From the NCBI GenBank assembly GCA_964461715.1, contig CAYWVR010000009.1, forward strand, positions 52,567 to 116,566: a stretch of 64,000 nucleotides of DNA. Direction: 5' to 3'. Origin of the DNA: CAYWVR01 sp964461715. Its GTDB lineage: Bacteria > Planctomycetota > Phycisphaerae > FEN-1346. This document shows, piece after piece, positions 1 through 8,858 of this stretch (positions within the stretch are counted from its first letter, which is position 1; each line of letters begins with the position of its first letter). The position numbers and the translations under genes were made by a program. The notes below the pieces were generated by a model that saw nothing but the letters and a program-made list of their open reading frames with translations, did no database searches and was not told the DNA's origin.

Positions 1-1
1 T

Positions 2-1516
2 CGCTACGCCGACTTCCCCGGCCTCGTGCCCACGCGGTTCGCCACGGCCGAGGGAGCCTTCGCCCGTATCCTCGAAAAGGCCGAGGCCACCGACCAGCTC
101 CCCGTCCTCAAGGATGAGCTTTACCTCGAGGCCCACCGGGGCACGTTCACGAACAAGGGGCGCCTGAAGAAACTCAACCGGCGGCTCGAGCTTCTCTACC
201 GCGCGGCCGAGATGCTGGCGGCCTTCGCCTGGGTCGAGGGCCGCGAGTACCCCGCCGCCCGCCTCCGGGAGGGATGGGAGGAGTTGCTGACGAGCCAGTT
301 CCACGACTCGCTGCCTGGCACGCACATCCCGGAGGTCACCGTCGACATGCTCCGCGACTACGCCGCCATCCGCGCCACCGGCGAGGGCGTCCAGGGCGAC
401 GCCCTGGGCATGCTCCTCGGCCCGCCCGCCGCGACGCCGAAGGCCCTGGTGGCCGTGAACACGTTGGCCCAGTCGCGCTGCGACCTTCTCTCCGTCCCGG
501 CCGACCTCCTCGGCGACGAGGCCCTGGCCGACGCCGAGGAAGGGACGCTCGCGCAGCAGCGCGTCACCGACCTCGACGGCACGGAGCGCGTCCTCGTGAA
601 CGCGGGCGAGGTGCCCGGCGTCGGATATCGCGCCTTCAACGTGGTCGAGGGCGGCAAGACGCCCGACGCAGGGGAGAGCGGCGGCTTCACCGTGACGGAA
701 CGGACGCTCGAGAACGCGCTGCTCCGGGCCGAGCTCAACGATGCGGGCGAGCTGGTCTCCCTCTTCGACAAGGAGCACGGCCGCGAGGTCCTCGCCCCCG
801 GCGAGGCCGGCAACCGGTTCCAGCTCTACGAGGACATGCCCGGCCGGTACGAGGCGTGGGACATCGCCGCCTCCTACGTCGACCACCCCGTGCCGCTCGG
901 CGGCAAGGCGACGCTCCGCGTGGACGAGACAGGGCCGCTGCGCGCATCGCTCCTTCTGGAGCGGTCGATTGCCGCCTCGACGCTCCGGCAGCGGATCAGC
1001 CTCGAAGCCGGGAGCCGCATGCTCACCTTCGAGACGGAGATCGACTGGCGCGAGCGGCGGCGGCTCCTCAAGGTCGCGTTCCCCGTCGACGTCCGCAGCC
1101 TGGCGGCAACCTACGACATCGCCTTCGGCAACATGGAGCGGCCGACGCACCGCAACGACCCGGTGGCGGCGGCGAAGTTCGAGGTCCCCGCCCACCTTTG
1201 GGCCGACCTCTCGCAGGCCGACTACGGCGTCAGCCTCCTGAACGATTGCAAGTACGGCCACGAGACCCACGGTCACGTGATGCGGCTGACGCTCCTGAAG
1301 GGCTCGACCTACCCTGACCCNNNNNNNNNNNNNNNNNNNNNNNNNNNNNNNNNNNNNNNNNNNNNNNNNNNNNNNNNNNNNNNNNNNNNNNNNNNNNNNN
1401 NNNNNNNNNNNNNNNNNNNNATGGAGACGAAGGAAGGGCCGCTCGAGGTCGAGGGGGGCGAGGTCCCCTTCGTCGCCCGCCCATACGAGATTCTGACCGT
1501 CCGCGTGGCGTTCTAG
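2..1516 (+). CDS. Alpha-mannosidase, GH38 family, C-terminal part (5'-truncated, contains gap)
   Basis: The reading frame is open from the first bases of the window, so the catalytic N-terminal half lies upstream. What remains resembles the middle and C-terminal beta domains of GH38 alpha-mannosidases: a helical stretch with the 'SQFHDSLPGTHI' segment typical of the family's helical bundle (around residues 90-102 of the visible part), then beta-rich sequence, then a final strand 'PYEILTVRV' that closes the last beta domain in this family. The enzyme would hydrolyse alpha-mannosides from glycans. A 100-base N run interrupts the frame, and the frame is preserved across it only by convention. 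The stop overlaps the stop of the convergent polymerase gene (shared CTAG). GH38 is fairly sure; substrate is not. Confidence 0.85.
   Translation, partial: RYADFPGLVPTRFATAEGAFARILEKAEATDQLPVLKDELYLEAHRGTFTNKGRLKKLNRRLELLYRAAEMLAAFAWVEGREYPAARLREGWEELLTSQFHDSLPGTHIPEVTVDMLRDYAAIRATGEGVQGDALGMLLGPPAATPKALVAVNTLAQSRCDLLSVPADLLGDEALADAEEGTLAQQRVTDLDGTERVLVNAGEVPGVGYRAFNVVEGGKTPDAGESGGFTVTERTLENALLRAELNDAGELVSLFDKEHGREVLAPGEAGNRFQLYEDMPGRYEAWDIAASYVDHPVPLGGKATLRVDETGPLRASLLLERSIAASTLRQRISLEAGSRMLTFETEIDWRERRRLLKVAFPVDVRSLAATYDIAFGNMERPTHRNDPVAAAKFEVPAHLWADLSQADYGVSLLNDCKYGHETHGHVMRLTLLKGSTYPDXXXXXXXXXXXXXXXXXXXXXXXXXXXXXXXXXXMETKEGPLEVEGGEVPFVARPYEILTVRVAF
1321..1420. other. Assembly gap (100 N)
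   Basis: Exactly 100 N, the conventional placeholder for a scaffold join of unknown length. It lies inside the GH38 gene, so the true number of missing codons cannot be read. Confidence 0.98.
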
Positions 1517-4500
1517 ACCGGATTCCCACTGAAGCGAGGTAGACGCCGTGGCCCTTCACATGGAATAGGCGAGACGAGGACCAGATCCGTCACCTTCAGC
1601 GACACGGCCCCGTAGTGGTCCTCGACGGTCCCGGTGACGCGGTACGGCCCGCGCGTCGTCAGGCGGCCCCCGAGCCGCTGGTAGGCGTTGGGCAGGAGGA
1701 CGGCCTCGACGACGCCGCTCGTATCTTCGAGGCTGATAAACTTCATGAACTCGCCATGTTTTGTGCGGGCCCGGCGTTCGGCGAAGAGCACGCCGCAAAC
1801 GGTCACCGCCTCTCCGCCGCGCCCCGCGAGGTCCGCAAGTGGCGTCACGTTCCCATTGAGGCCGAGGAGCGGCCCGTAGACCTCCATCGGCCCGGCCGAG
1901 GGTGTGAGGCCCCCCAGGGCGTAGAGCTCCGCCTGGAGCTTCTGGAGGGGCGTATAGTCCGGGAGGTCGAGGGGGGCGGGGGCCGGCGCGGGCGCCGCGA
2001 AGAGCCGTCCCGCCTCGGCCGCCTCCGCCGGGCGCGAGGCCAGGGCGTGGACCTGCCAGAGGGCGGCGGCGCGGCCGTCGACGAGACCGTCGAACGCCCC
2101 GGCCAGGGCGAGGTTCTCCAACTCCTCGCGCGAAAGCTTCACGCGCGCCACGACGTCCGCCACGGAGGCGAACGGCCCGTGCGCCTCGCGGGCTTCGAGA
2201 ATCCCCCGCATCGACCGTTGCCCCAGGCCCCGCACGTCCATGAGGCTGATGCGAAGACCGACCCGCCCCTCGGCGAGCCGCTCGCTCGTTGGCTCGACGC
2301 CGGAGACGTTGACGTCCGGCCCGAGCACCGCGACGCCCCGCCGCCGCGCGTCCTCCACGTACGTCCGCCGCTCGTAGTAGCCGGACTGGTTCGCGAGCAC
2401 GGCGGCGACGAACTCGGCCGGATAGTGGGCCCTGAGGTATGTCGCGCGGTAGGCGATCTCGCCGTAGGTCGAGGCGTGGGCCTTGCAGTAGGAGTACGCG
2501 GCAAACTGGGCGAGGCGCTCCCAGAGGGTCTCGGCGTCGGGGCGGCGGGCCCCGTCGGCAATGGCCCTGCGGATGAATCGTGTCCGCCAGTCCTCCCGCG
2601 CCGATGGTGCGACGCCCTTCGCCAGGTCTTTCCGGAGCCGGTCGCCCTCGGCGAGCGTGAATCCGGCCACGGCGTGGGCCACGCGGATCACGTCCTCCTG
2701 ATAGAGCATCACGCCGTAGGTCGATCCCAGCACCTCCTTGAGCGCGGGATGCAGATACTCGGGGGCCTCCAGGCCGCGCCGCCGCCGCACGAAACGGTCC
2801 TTCATCCCGCTCGAAGCCGGCCCGGGGCGGATGAGCGAGAGGCCGAGGATCACGTCCGTCCGCTCCCGGGCCTCCATCATCTTCAGGAGGTTCCGCATCC
2901 CGGGCGACTCGATCTGGAAGCACCCGAAGGTGTCGCCCTTCGCCAGGAGCGCCGCCGTCTTGGGGTCGCCGTCCTCGATGGCCATCGGATCGATTCTCAC
3001 GCCCCGCGTCTTCTCGATCTCCCGGACGGCCGTGGCGAGGATCGAGAGCGATCGCTGGGCCAGGAGGTCCATCTTCACCAGGCCCAGTGCCTTGACGGCG
3101 TCCGCTTCCGGCTGCGTGATGACGACGCCTTTCGTCGCGACCTGGAGGGGGAGGTGGTCGGTCAGCGGCCGGTCCGCGATCACCAGCCCGCCGACATGGA
3201 CGCTCAGGTGGCGGGGCAGGCTGTCGAGGGCGGCGGCGATCTCGATTACCCGCGCCACGTCCGTCCGGCCGACGGGGAAGTCGCGGCACTCGGGGAACGA
3301 GAGGACGGCGTCGCGGATGCCCGCGGCCGAGAAGTATGGCAGCCGACGCGACAGGCGGTCCACCTCCGCGGGCGGCAGGCCGTGGGCTTTGGCCACCTCC
3401 CGGAACGCGCTTTTGGCCTTGAACGTCTGGTGCGTCGAGATCATCGCCACGCGGTCGTGGCCGTAGGTGTCGTAGACGTGCTTGATGACCTCGTCGCGAG
3501 CCCGCCAGCAGATATCCAGGTCGATGTCCGGACAGTCGGCCCGCTCCAGATTCAGGAACCGTTCGAAGAGGAGGCCGTACTTCAGGGGATCGACGCCCGA
3601 GAGGCCCAGGGCATAGGCCACCAGGCTCCCGGCCGCCGATCCCCGCCCCACGCACGGGATGTCCCGCGTCTGCATCCACGCGACGATCTCGTGCATGATG
3701 AGAAAGTAGTCCGCGAAGCCGAGACGATCGATGACCGCCAACTCCTTTTCCAGCCGCGCGACGGCCTCCGGCCGCAGGGGTCGAATCCGGCGCCTGAGGC
3801 CCGCGAAGGCCAGCTTTGCGAGGTGCGAGTACGACGTCTCGTCCTCCGGCAGGTCCGCCCGCGGAAAAATCGGCCGCCCCAGCGGAAGCTCCAGCCGGCA
3901 ATCCGCCGCGATGCGGACCGTGTTCAGGGCCGCCTCCGGATACCGGGTCGAGAGCGCGGCCATCTCCTCGGGCCCCTTGAGATACGCCTTCGGGTGGGCC
4001 AGCGCGTGCGGGGCGACGTCGGCCACGGTTGAGAGGGTGTCGATGGCCCGGAGGGTGCGGTGAGCCCGGTAGCGGCCGGGGGCATGGAAGGCGACGGCGC
4101 CGCTCGCGGCCAGGGGGACGCGCCGCTTCGAGGCGGCCCGCGCGAGGCCCGCGTTCCGCAGACGCGTCGAACGGTCGCCGAACTCCTCCACCAGCGCAAA
4201 GAGCCGCCCCTCCGGCATGCGCCCGTCCAGCCGCGCCAGAAGCGCGGCATCCGGGACGAGGACGTAGACGTCCTCGTGATCGGCCGCCAGCGCTTCGGCC
4301 AGGTCGAACGCCGGGACGAGATGCCGCGCGGTCGTCAACCGGCACAGGGTCCGGTAGCCCCCCCGGTTCCGTGCCAGACACACCGCCCGCGCGGGCGTCG
4401 CGGTGCCTCGCTTCGGGTCGACCGCGTCCTCCGCCTCGACCAGCTCGACGCCGAGGATGGGTTCGAGGCCCGCTTCCTTCGCCTGCTGATAATAGAGGAC

Positions 4501-4665
4501 GGACCCGTAGAGTCCGTTCCGGTCCGTGAGGGCCATCGTGCGGTAGCCGAGGCCGAGGGCGGTGCGGATCAGCTCCTCGAGGCGGCTCGCACCGAACAGG
4601 TGCGAGTGGGCGCTGCGCACGTGAAGGGGAACGTAGCCGCTCCCCGTCGAACGTTTCGACGACAT
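1513..4665 (-). CDS. dnaE2: Error-prone DNA polymerase III alpha subunit, DnaE2-like
   Basis: C-family DNA polymerase of 1050 residues, the usual DnaE2/ImuC length and shorter than replicative DnaE1. An N-terminal PHP domain starts with 'SAHSHLFGA' (residues 18-26), the DnaE2-like version of the PHP motif. The polymerase core has 'GRGSAAGSLVAYALG' (340-354) and the catalytic 'PDIDLD' (379-384, two essential Asp), then 'YCKAHASTYGEIAYRA' and a C-terminal OB fold. It is expected to copy damaged templates during the SOS response. It is the last gene of a minus-strand cassette behind dinB and a 66-residue ORF, a layout like the mutagenesis cassettes of many bacteria, although no ImuA is present. 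ATG chosen at 4665, 36 bases after the small ORF. Confidence 0.93.
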   Translation of the reverse strand: MSSKRSTGSGYVPLHVRSAHSHLFGASRLEELIRTALGLGYRTMALTDRNGLYGSVLYYQQAKEAGLEPILGVELVEAEDAVDPKRGTATPARAVCLARNRGGYRTLCRLTTARHLVPAFDLAEALAADHEDVYVLVPDAALLARLDGRMPEGRLFALVEEFGDRSTRLRNAGLARAASKRRVPLAASGAVAFHAPGRYRAHRTLRAIDTLSTVADVAPHALAHPKAYLKGPEEMAALSTRYPEAALNTVRIAADCRLELPLGRPIFPRADLPEDETSYSHLAKLAFAGLRRRIRPLRPEAVARLEKELAVIDRLGFADYFLIMHEIVAWMQTRDIPCVGRGSAAGSLVAYALGLSGVDPLKYGLLFERFLNLERADCPDIDLDICWRARDEVIKHVYDTYGHDRVAMISTHQTFKAKSAFREVAKAHGLPPAEVDRLSRRLPYFSAAGIRDAVLSFPECRDFPVGRTDVARVIEIAAALDSLPRHLSVHVGGLVIADRPLTDHLPLQVATKGVVITQPEADAVKALGLVKMDLLAQRSLSILATAVREIEKTRGVRIDPMAIEDGDPKTAALLAKGDTFGCFQIESPGMRNLLKMMEARERTDVILGLSLIRPGPASSGMKDRFVRRRRGLEAPEYLHPALKEVLGSTYGVMLYQEDVIRVAHAVAGFTLAEGDRLRKDLAKGVAPSAREDWRTRFIRRAIADGARRPDAETLWERLAQFAAYSYCKAHASTYGEIAYRATYLRAHYPAEFVAAVLANQSGYYERRTYVEDARRRGVAVLGPDVNVSGVEPTSERLAEGRVGLRISLMDVRGLGQRSMRGILEAREAHGPFASVADVVARVKLSREELENLALAGAFDGLVDGRAAALWQVHALASRPAEAAEAGRLFAAPAPAPAPLDLPDYTPLQKLQAELYALGGLTPSAGPMEVYGPLLGLNGNVTPLADLAGRGGEAVTVCGVLFAERRARTKHGEFMKFISLEDTSGVVEAVLLPNAYQRLGGRLTTRGPYRVTGTVEDHYGAVSLKVTDLVLVSPIPCEGPRRLPRFSGNPV

Positions 4666-4701
4666 CTCATCCGTCCATCCCCGTGCCGCTGAGCGTGCGG
4701 A

Positions 4702-4902
4702 TTAGAAAGCGTCCCTCCACGCGTCGACCTTCGCGGGGTCGGCGTCGAGACGGTCCAGTTTGTCAGCAAACGAGGCGAGGATCGAGCGTCCGCCGACCCG
4801 AAAGGTCCTCGACGTGGCTCTTGGCCACGCCTCCCGGCCTTTCGGGCCTGCGTCCTTGCCCTCGACCTTCTCGCGCGACCTCGCGACGAACGGGTCATGC
4901 AA
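4702..4902 (-). CDS. Hypothetical 66-residue protein between dinB and dnaE2
   Basis: A small ORF fitting the gap between dinB (ends 20 bases upstream) and dnaE2 (starts 36 bases downstream), same strand, with G/C-rich third positions like its neighbours. The N-terminal half is basic and low in hydrophobics; the C-terminal half (from 'GGRSILASFADKLDRL') looks like an amphipathic helix. No domain recognised and no strong Shine-Dalgarno seen. Position suggests a role with the two translesion polymerases, but this rests on context only. It could also be a chance ORF in a long spacer. Confidence 0.5.
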   Translation of the reverse strand: MHDPFVARSREKVEGKDAGPKGREAWPRATSRTFRVGGRSILASFADKLDRLDADPAKVDAWRDAF

Positions 4903-4922
4903 CCGCTTCTAAGCCGCCCATT

Positions 4923-6176
4923 CTACCGGGACAGGCACGCCGTGCGAAGCTTGAAGCCGTGCGTGTCGCGCCGGTGCGTCGGCAGCAACTCGACGGCGCG
5001 GCCGGTCACCAGGGCGCCGAAACCGAAGCGGTCGCGGATCCGGTCGACGGAGCGGTAGTAGCCCGCGCGGCGGCGATACCGGCCCTCGTCGAAGAGGCCC
5101 ATCTGCCTGCCGTTGGGGGCGAAGTTCGAGAGGACCACGCCCACCAGCCGGATTCCCACCCGCCGTGTGTGCACCTTGTCAAACAGCTCCGCCGCCACCG
5201 GCCAGAACGCGTCGTCGTGGTCCGAGAGGGTCGCCAGGCTCCGGCTCCGGAGGACCGTCCGGAAGTCGGCGTAGCGGACCTTGACCGTGACTGTGCGGGC
5301 GAGGCGACGGTTGTCGCGAAGCTGGCGGCAGGCCCGCTCCAGGAGGTACGAGAGCATGGCCTTCAGGGCCGCCCGATCGATGAGGTCGGACTCGAAGGTG
5401 GTCTCGCGGCTGATGCTCTTGGCGTCGCCGGCGCCGGCGGAGACGGGCGTGGGGTCCTCGCCGCGCGCCCGGGCGACCAGCGCCTCGCCCGCCGGACCGA
5501 ACTGGTCGACGAGGGCCTCGACGGGGACGCGGGCCAGGTCGCCGATCGTGTGGAGGTTGTACTGGGCCAGGCGCGCCGCGGTCTTGGGACCGACGCCGGG
5601 CAAGTCCTTCAGCGGCAGGGGGCCGAGGAAGGCCCGTTCGCCGCCCGGCTTGACCCATGCCACGCCGCCCGGCTTCGCGTAGTCGCTCGCGATCTTGGCG
5701 ACGAGGCGGCTCGTGCCGGCCCCGACGGAGACCCCCAGGCCCGTGGCCTCGAGAATCGCGTCGCGGAGGTGCTCGGCCACCTCCACCGGCCAGCCTGCGC
5801 ATCCGGGACGGATGAGCCCCGTTGTCTCGTAGAGCCGTCGGCATCCTGTCACGTCGAGGTACGCCTCGTCCAGCGAGACGGGCTCGGTGAGGGGGGTGTA
5901 GCGGCGGCAAACGTCCATCATGGCGTTGGAGAAGCGGCGGTAGGCGTGGAAGTCGCCCCGGAGGAAGACGGCCTCCGGACAGAGGTCCGCAGCCTGGCGG
6001 ATGGGCATGGCCGTCTTGACGCCGCGCGCCCGGGCCTCGTAGCTCGCCGAGGCCACGACACTGCGGTCCGTGACGGCCCCGCCGACGATGACAGGCCGGC
6101 CCTTCAGCTCCGGCCGCATCACCTGCTCGGCCTGGGCGAAGAAGGCGTCGATGTCCACCAGAAGAATGGCCCGCAT
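4923..6176 (-). CDS. dinB: DNA polymerase IV (Y-family translesion polymerase)
   Basis: Y-family polymerase of 417 residues with the complete catalytic set: 'DIDAFF' at 8-13 and 'SLDEAYLDVT' at 101-110 (Asp8, Asp103 and Glu104 in E. coli numbering fall at the same positions). It is therefore an active DinB, not the catalytically dead ImuB usually paired with DnaE2. After the helix-hairpin-helix and little-finger regions it carries 'QMGLF' at about 358-362, a good beta-clamp-binding motif. First gene of the dinB / 66-residue ORF / dnaE2 cassette. The upstream spacer (6177-6311) contains a GGTAC...GTACC repeat that could be an operator. Confidence 0.95.
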   Translation of the reverse strand: MRAILLVDIDAFFAQAEQVMRPELKGRPVIVGGAVTDRSVVASASYEARARGVKTAMPIRQAADLCPEAVFLRGDFHAYRRFSNAMMDVCRRYTPLTEPVSLDEAYLDVTGCRRLYETTGLIRPGCAGWPVEVAEHLRDAILEATGLGVSVGAGTSRLVAKIASDYAKPGGVAWVKPGGERAFLGPLPLKDLPGVGPKTAARLAQYNLHTIGDLARVPVEALVDQFGPAGEALVARARGEDPTPVSAGAGDAKSISRETTFESDLIDRAALKAMLSYLLERACRQLRDNRRLARTVTVKVRYADFRTVLRSRSLATLSDHDDAFWPVAAELFDKVHTRRVGIRLVGVVLSNFAPNGRQMGLFDEGRYRRRAGYYRSVDRIRDRFGFGALVTGRAVELLPTHRRDTHGFKLRTACLSR

Positions 6177-6311
6177 GACTGTGACGCTCCTGTCCTTCGG
6201 GGCGTCCGACCGCTCGAACGCCCTTCATCAGGGTACCCTAACAAGTACCGAACGTCCAGGGAAAAATCGGTCGATGGGCCGAAAAAACATGAGCCGAAAA
6301 GACCCGGAAGA

Positions 6312-8072
6312 TCAAGAGAGCTTCGAGGCCGTCTCGGTGTCCCCGTAACGGCCGACCCAAAGGTCCTTGAGGTGGATCTCGACCTCGCGGGGTCCGCGGA
6401 AGTCGCTGATGCGGGCTGTGAAGGCGATGCCGCACGAGCCCGCCCGCGAGAGGGTCTCGGCCACCTCGCCCATCCGCCAGCCGACGCATCGGATGGCCCG
6501 GCCCGCCTCGGTCACCCGCATCTGCATGTGGTCGCCTCGCCGTCCCATCCGCCGCGCGTCTCCGACGAGCCGCACCTCGCGCATGGCCAGCACGGGGCGC
6601 GGGTTGCCCGCGCCGAAGGGGCCCATGCGCTCGAGCGTGCCCACCGTCTCGACCGCCAGGTCCGCCAGGCTCACCTCGGCGTCGACGGTGAGGCGCGGCA
6701 GGAGGGCGTCGGGCGTCAGGGCCGAGGCGGCATGGGCGAGGAAGGCCTCGCGGAAGGCGGGGACGGCCTGTTCCTCCAGCCGCAAACCCGCCGCCATGGC
6801 GTGGCCGCCGAAGTTCGTTAGGTGCGACCCGCAGGCCACGAGGGCCTCGAAGAGGTGGAAGCCGGGGATGGAGCGACCGGAGCCCTGGGCCTGCCCGTCG
6901 GCGGTGGCGATGAGGACCGTGGGGCGATGGTACTTGTCGACGAGCCGCGACGCGACGATGCCGATGACGCCCGTGTGCCAGCCGTTGCCCGCGACAACCA
7001 AGGCCCGGTCGTGGTCGGGATCCGCCGTGGTCCCCAGGACCTCTTCCGCCTGCTCCAGAATCTCCTTCTCGACCTTCCGGCGGCGGCGGTTCTCCCGGTC
7101 CAGGCCCTCGGCGATGGCCATGGCGGCATCGGGGCCCGCCGTGGTCAGGAGCTCGACGGCCTCGAGGGCGGAGCCCATGCGGCCGGCGGCGTTCAAACGC
7201 GGTCCGAGCATGAAGCCGACGTGTCCCGCCTCCAGAGCCTTGCCCGCGAGGCCGGAGACTTCCAGCAGGGCGCGGATCCCCGGGTTCCGGCTCCCTGCCA
7301 GGGCCCGAAGGCCGAAATGGGCCAGCACGTGGTTCTCGCCCACCAGCGGCACGACGTCGGCGATGGTCCCCAGGGCCGCCAGACCCGTCGCGGCGAGGAG
7401 GAACTCGCGGAACTCGTCGCTGACGCGCGCCGCGGGGCTCATCTGCCGGCCCAGGGCCCAAGCGAGCTTCAGGGCCAGGCCCGCCCCCGACAGTTCCCGG
7501 AACGGGTAAGCCGAGTCCGGCAGCTTCGGGTCGACGAGGACCGTCGCGTCGGGGAGGCGCCCCGGGTCAGGCTCGTGGTGATCGGTCACGAGCACGTCCA
7601 TGCCGCGCTCGCGGGCCCGGGCAACCTCGGCGGCGCTCGTCACGCCACAATCGACCGTCACGAGCAGGCGGATCCCCTCGTCGGCGAGCTGGTCGACGGC
7701 GTCGGCGTTCAGGCCGTAGCCCTCCTCGACGCGGTGGGGGATGTAGACGCGAGCGTTTGCGTCCGCCAGGCGAAGGGCTTGCCACAGGATGGCCGCCCCC
7801 GTGATCCCGTCGACGTCGTAGTCGCCGTAGATCACGATCGGCTCGCCGTCGCGAGCCGCGCGCATGAGACGCTCGGCGGCGGCGACAAGGGCGGGATCGA
7901 CGCCGGGGTCGTGGAGCATATCGAGGGTCGGGGCAAGGAAGGCCCGGGCTTCGTCGACGTCGGCCAGACCGCGGGCGGCCAGCACCCGGGCCGCCAGCGG
8001 CGCCAAGCCCAGCTCCCGCGCAAGGGCCACCGTCTCGGGTGCGGGGGGACGGACGGTCCAAGTCTTCGCCAT
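6312..8072 (-). CDS. recJ: Single-stranded-DNA-specific exonuclease RecJ
   Basis: 586 residues, normal RecJ length. The DHH phosphoesterase motifs are present: 'GDYDVDGITGAA' (83-94), 'VTVDCG' (138-143) and 'VTDHH' (162-166); the DHHA1 part has 'GPRLNAAGRMG', and the C-terminal OB-like domain follows. RecJ degrades 5' single-stranded ends in recombinational and mismatch repair. The ATG at 8072 was chosen because its A is also the last base of the upstream gene's TGA (TGATG), which implies translational coupling; open sequence further upstream belongs to another frame's gene. Confidence 0.95.
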   Translation of the reverse strand: MAKTWTVRPPAPETVALARELGLAPLAARVLAARGLADVDEARAFLAPTLDMLHDPGVDPALVAAAERLMRAARDGEPIVIYGDYDVDGITGAAILWQALRLADANARVYIPHRVEEGYGLNADAVDQLADEGIRLLVTVDCGVTSAAEVARARERGMDVLVTDHHEPDPGRLPDATVLVDPKLPDSAYPFRELSGAGLALKLAWALGRQMSPAARVSDEFREFLLAATGLAALGTIADVVPLVGENHVLAHFGLRALAGSRNPGIRALLEVSGLAGKALEAGHVGFMLGPRLNAAGRMGSALEAVELLTTAGPDAAMAIAEGLDRENRRRRKVEKEILEQAEEVLGTTADPDHDRALVVAGNGWHTGVIGIVASRLVDKYHRPTVLIATADGQAQGSGRSIPGFHLFEALVACGSHLTNFGGHAMAAGLRLEEQAVPAFREAFLAHAASALTPDALLPRLTVDAEVSLADLAVETVGTLERMGPFGAGNPRPVLAMREVRLVGDARRMGRRGDHMQMRVTEAGRAIRCVGWRMGEVAETLSRAGSCGIAFTARISDFRGPREVEIHLKDLWVGRYGDTETASKLS

Positions 8073-8776
8073 CACCCGCCTCGCGTCTCGTCGAAGCCGA
8101 GGCGGCGCAGGAAGGCGTCGCTCTCGCGCCGCCACCAGGGACCATCGAGCCGCTCGCGGACGTCCTTCATGAAGGCGGCGTTGCCGGGATGGTCGGCGTC
8201 GCCGGGGTGGACGTGGTGGAAGTCGGCGGTGTTGTAGACGGCGTCGCGGAATCCGAGGCGCGCGAGCCGCTGGGGGAACTCGAAGAACCCTTCGGCCGTG
8301 GGGTCGGACCGGGTGTTCCATGCCCAGATGCCGACCTTCTCGAAAAGATCCCGCGCCGATCCTCGCACGCGCGCCAGGCCCGACCCCCTCGGTCCCGGTC
8401 CAATGACCATGACCACCAGGTCGGCCTCGCGGGCCCAAAGCCATGCGTTGCCCTCGACGAGGAGGGTGGCGTCGGAGTCGCGGGCGGCGTCGAGGGCCAC
8501 CAGGCCTTTCGAGAGGCCGCGCGGCTCGGCCAGAAGCATCGTGACGCTCTCGGCCCCGGCCTCGCGATACCGGGCCGCTTCGGCGTTGTCTGCCAGCTCC
8601 TTGTCCGCGAGGACGAGGTGGCCGCACTCGGCCACGTTCGCGGCCTCGGCTTCCGGCACCTCGTCTCCGAGGCGGATGCGGGCGACCGAGGTCCGATCAA
8701 GGGCCTGGATGAGCATCTCGGCGACGGCCGTCTTGCCGATGCCCTCGGTCACGCCCGCGACACAGATGACAGCCAT
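8072..8776 (-). CDS. P-loop NTPase of the dethiobiotin-synthetase / CobQ / MobB type
   Basis: 234 residues. The N terminus 'VAGVTEGIGKTAVAEML' is a P-loop with the extended spacing (G-x5-GKT) seen in dethiobiotin synthetase and cobyric-acid-synthase relatives. The rest alternates beta strands and helices as in SIMIBI-class NTPases ('ATLLVEGNA', 'ADLVVMVIG'). The C-terminal third ('GFFEFPQRLARLGF') is not recognised. The ATG at 8776 is preferred because it places the P-loop at the protein start. Overlaps recJ by one base. The substrate is unknown, and it lacks features that would make it a biotin enzyme. Confidence 0.7.
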   Translation of the reverse strand: MAVICVAGVTEGIGKTAVAEMLIQALDRTSVARIRLGDEVPEAEAANVAECGHLVLADKELADNAEAARYREAGAESVTMLLAEPRGLSKGLVALDAARDSDATLLVEGNAWLWAREADLVVMVIGPGPRGSGLARVRGSARDLFEKVGIWAWNTRSDPTAEGFFEFPQRLARLGFRDAVYNTADFHHVHPGDADHPGNAAFMKDVRERLDGPWWRRESDAFLRRLGFDETRGG

Positions 8777-8858
8777 ACGACCTCCCGGAAGAAACCGGTG
8801 AAGTGTATCAGGCGAGGGGGCGGGCGGGAAGGGGCAAGAGCCGGGAAGCGCGCCCCTG

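Noticed and set aside
274..1317. Long open frames overlapping the GH38, dnaE2, purL and other genes in other frames or on the opposite strand
   Set aside because: High G+C removes stops from all frames; these have Arg/Pro/Gly-rich products with no motifs and lie over genes with clear families.
1615..4032. 805-codon open frame on the plus strand across dnaE2
   Set aside because: It is the mirror of a well-supported polymerase gene and shows no domain.
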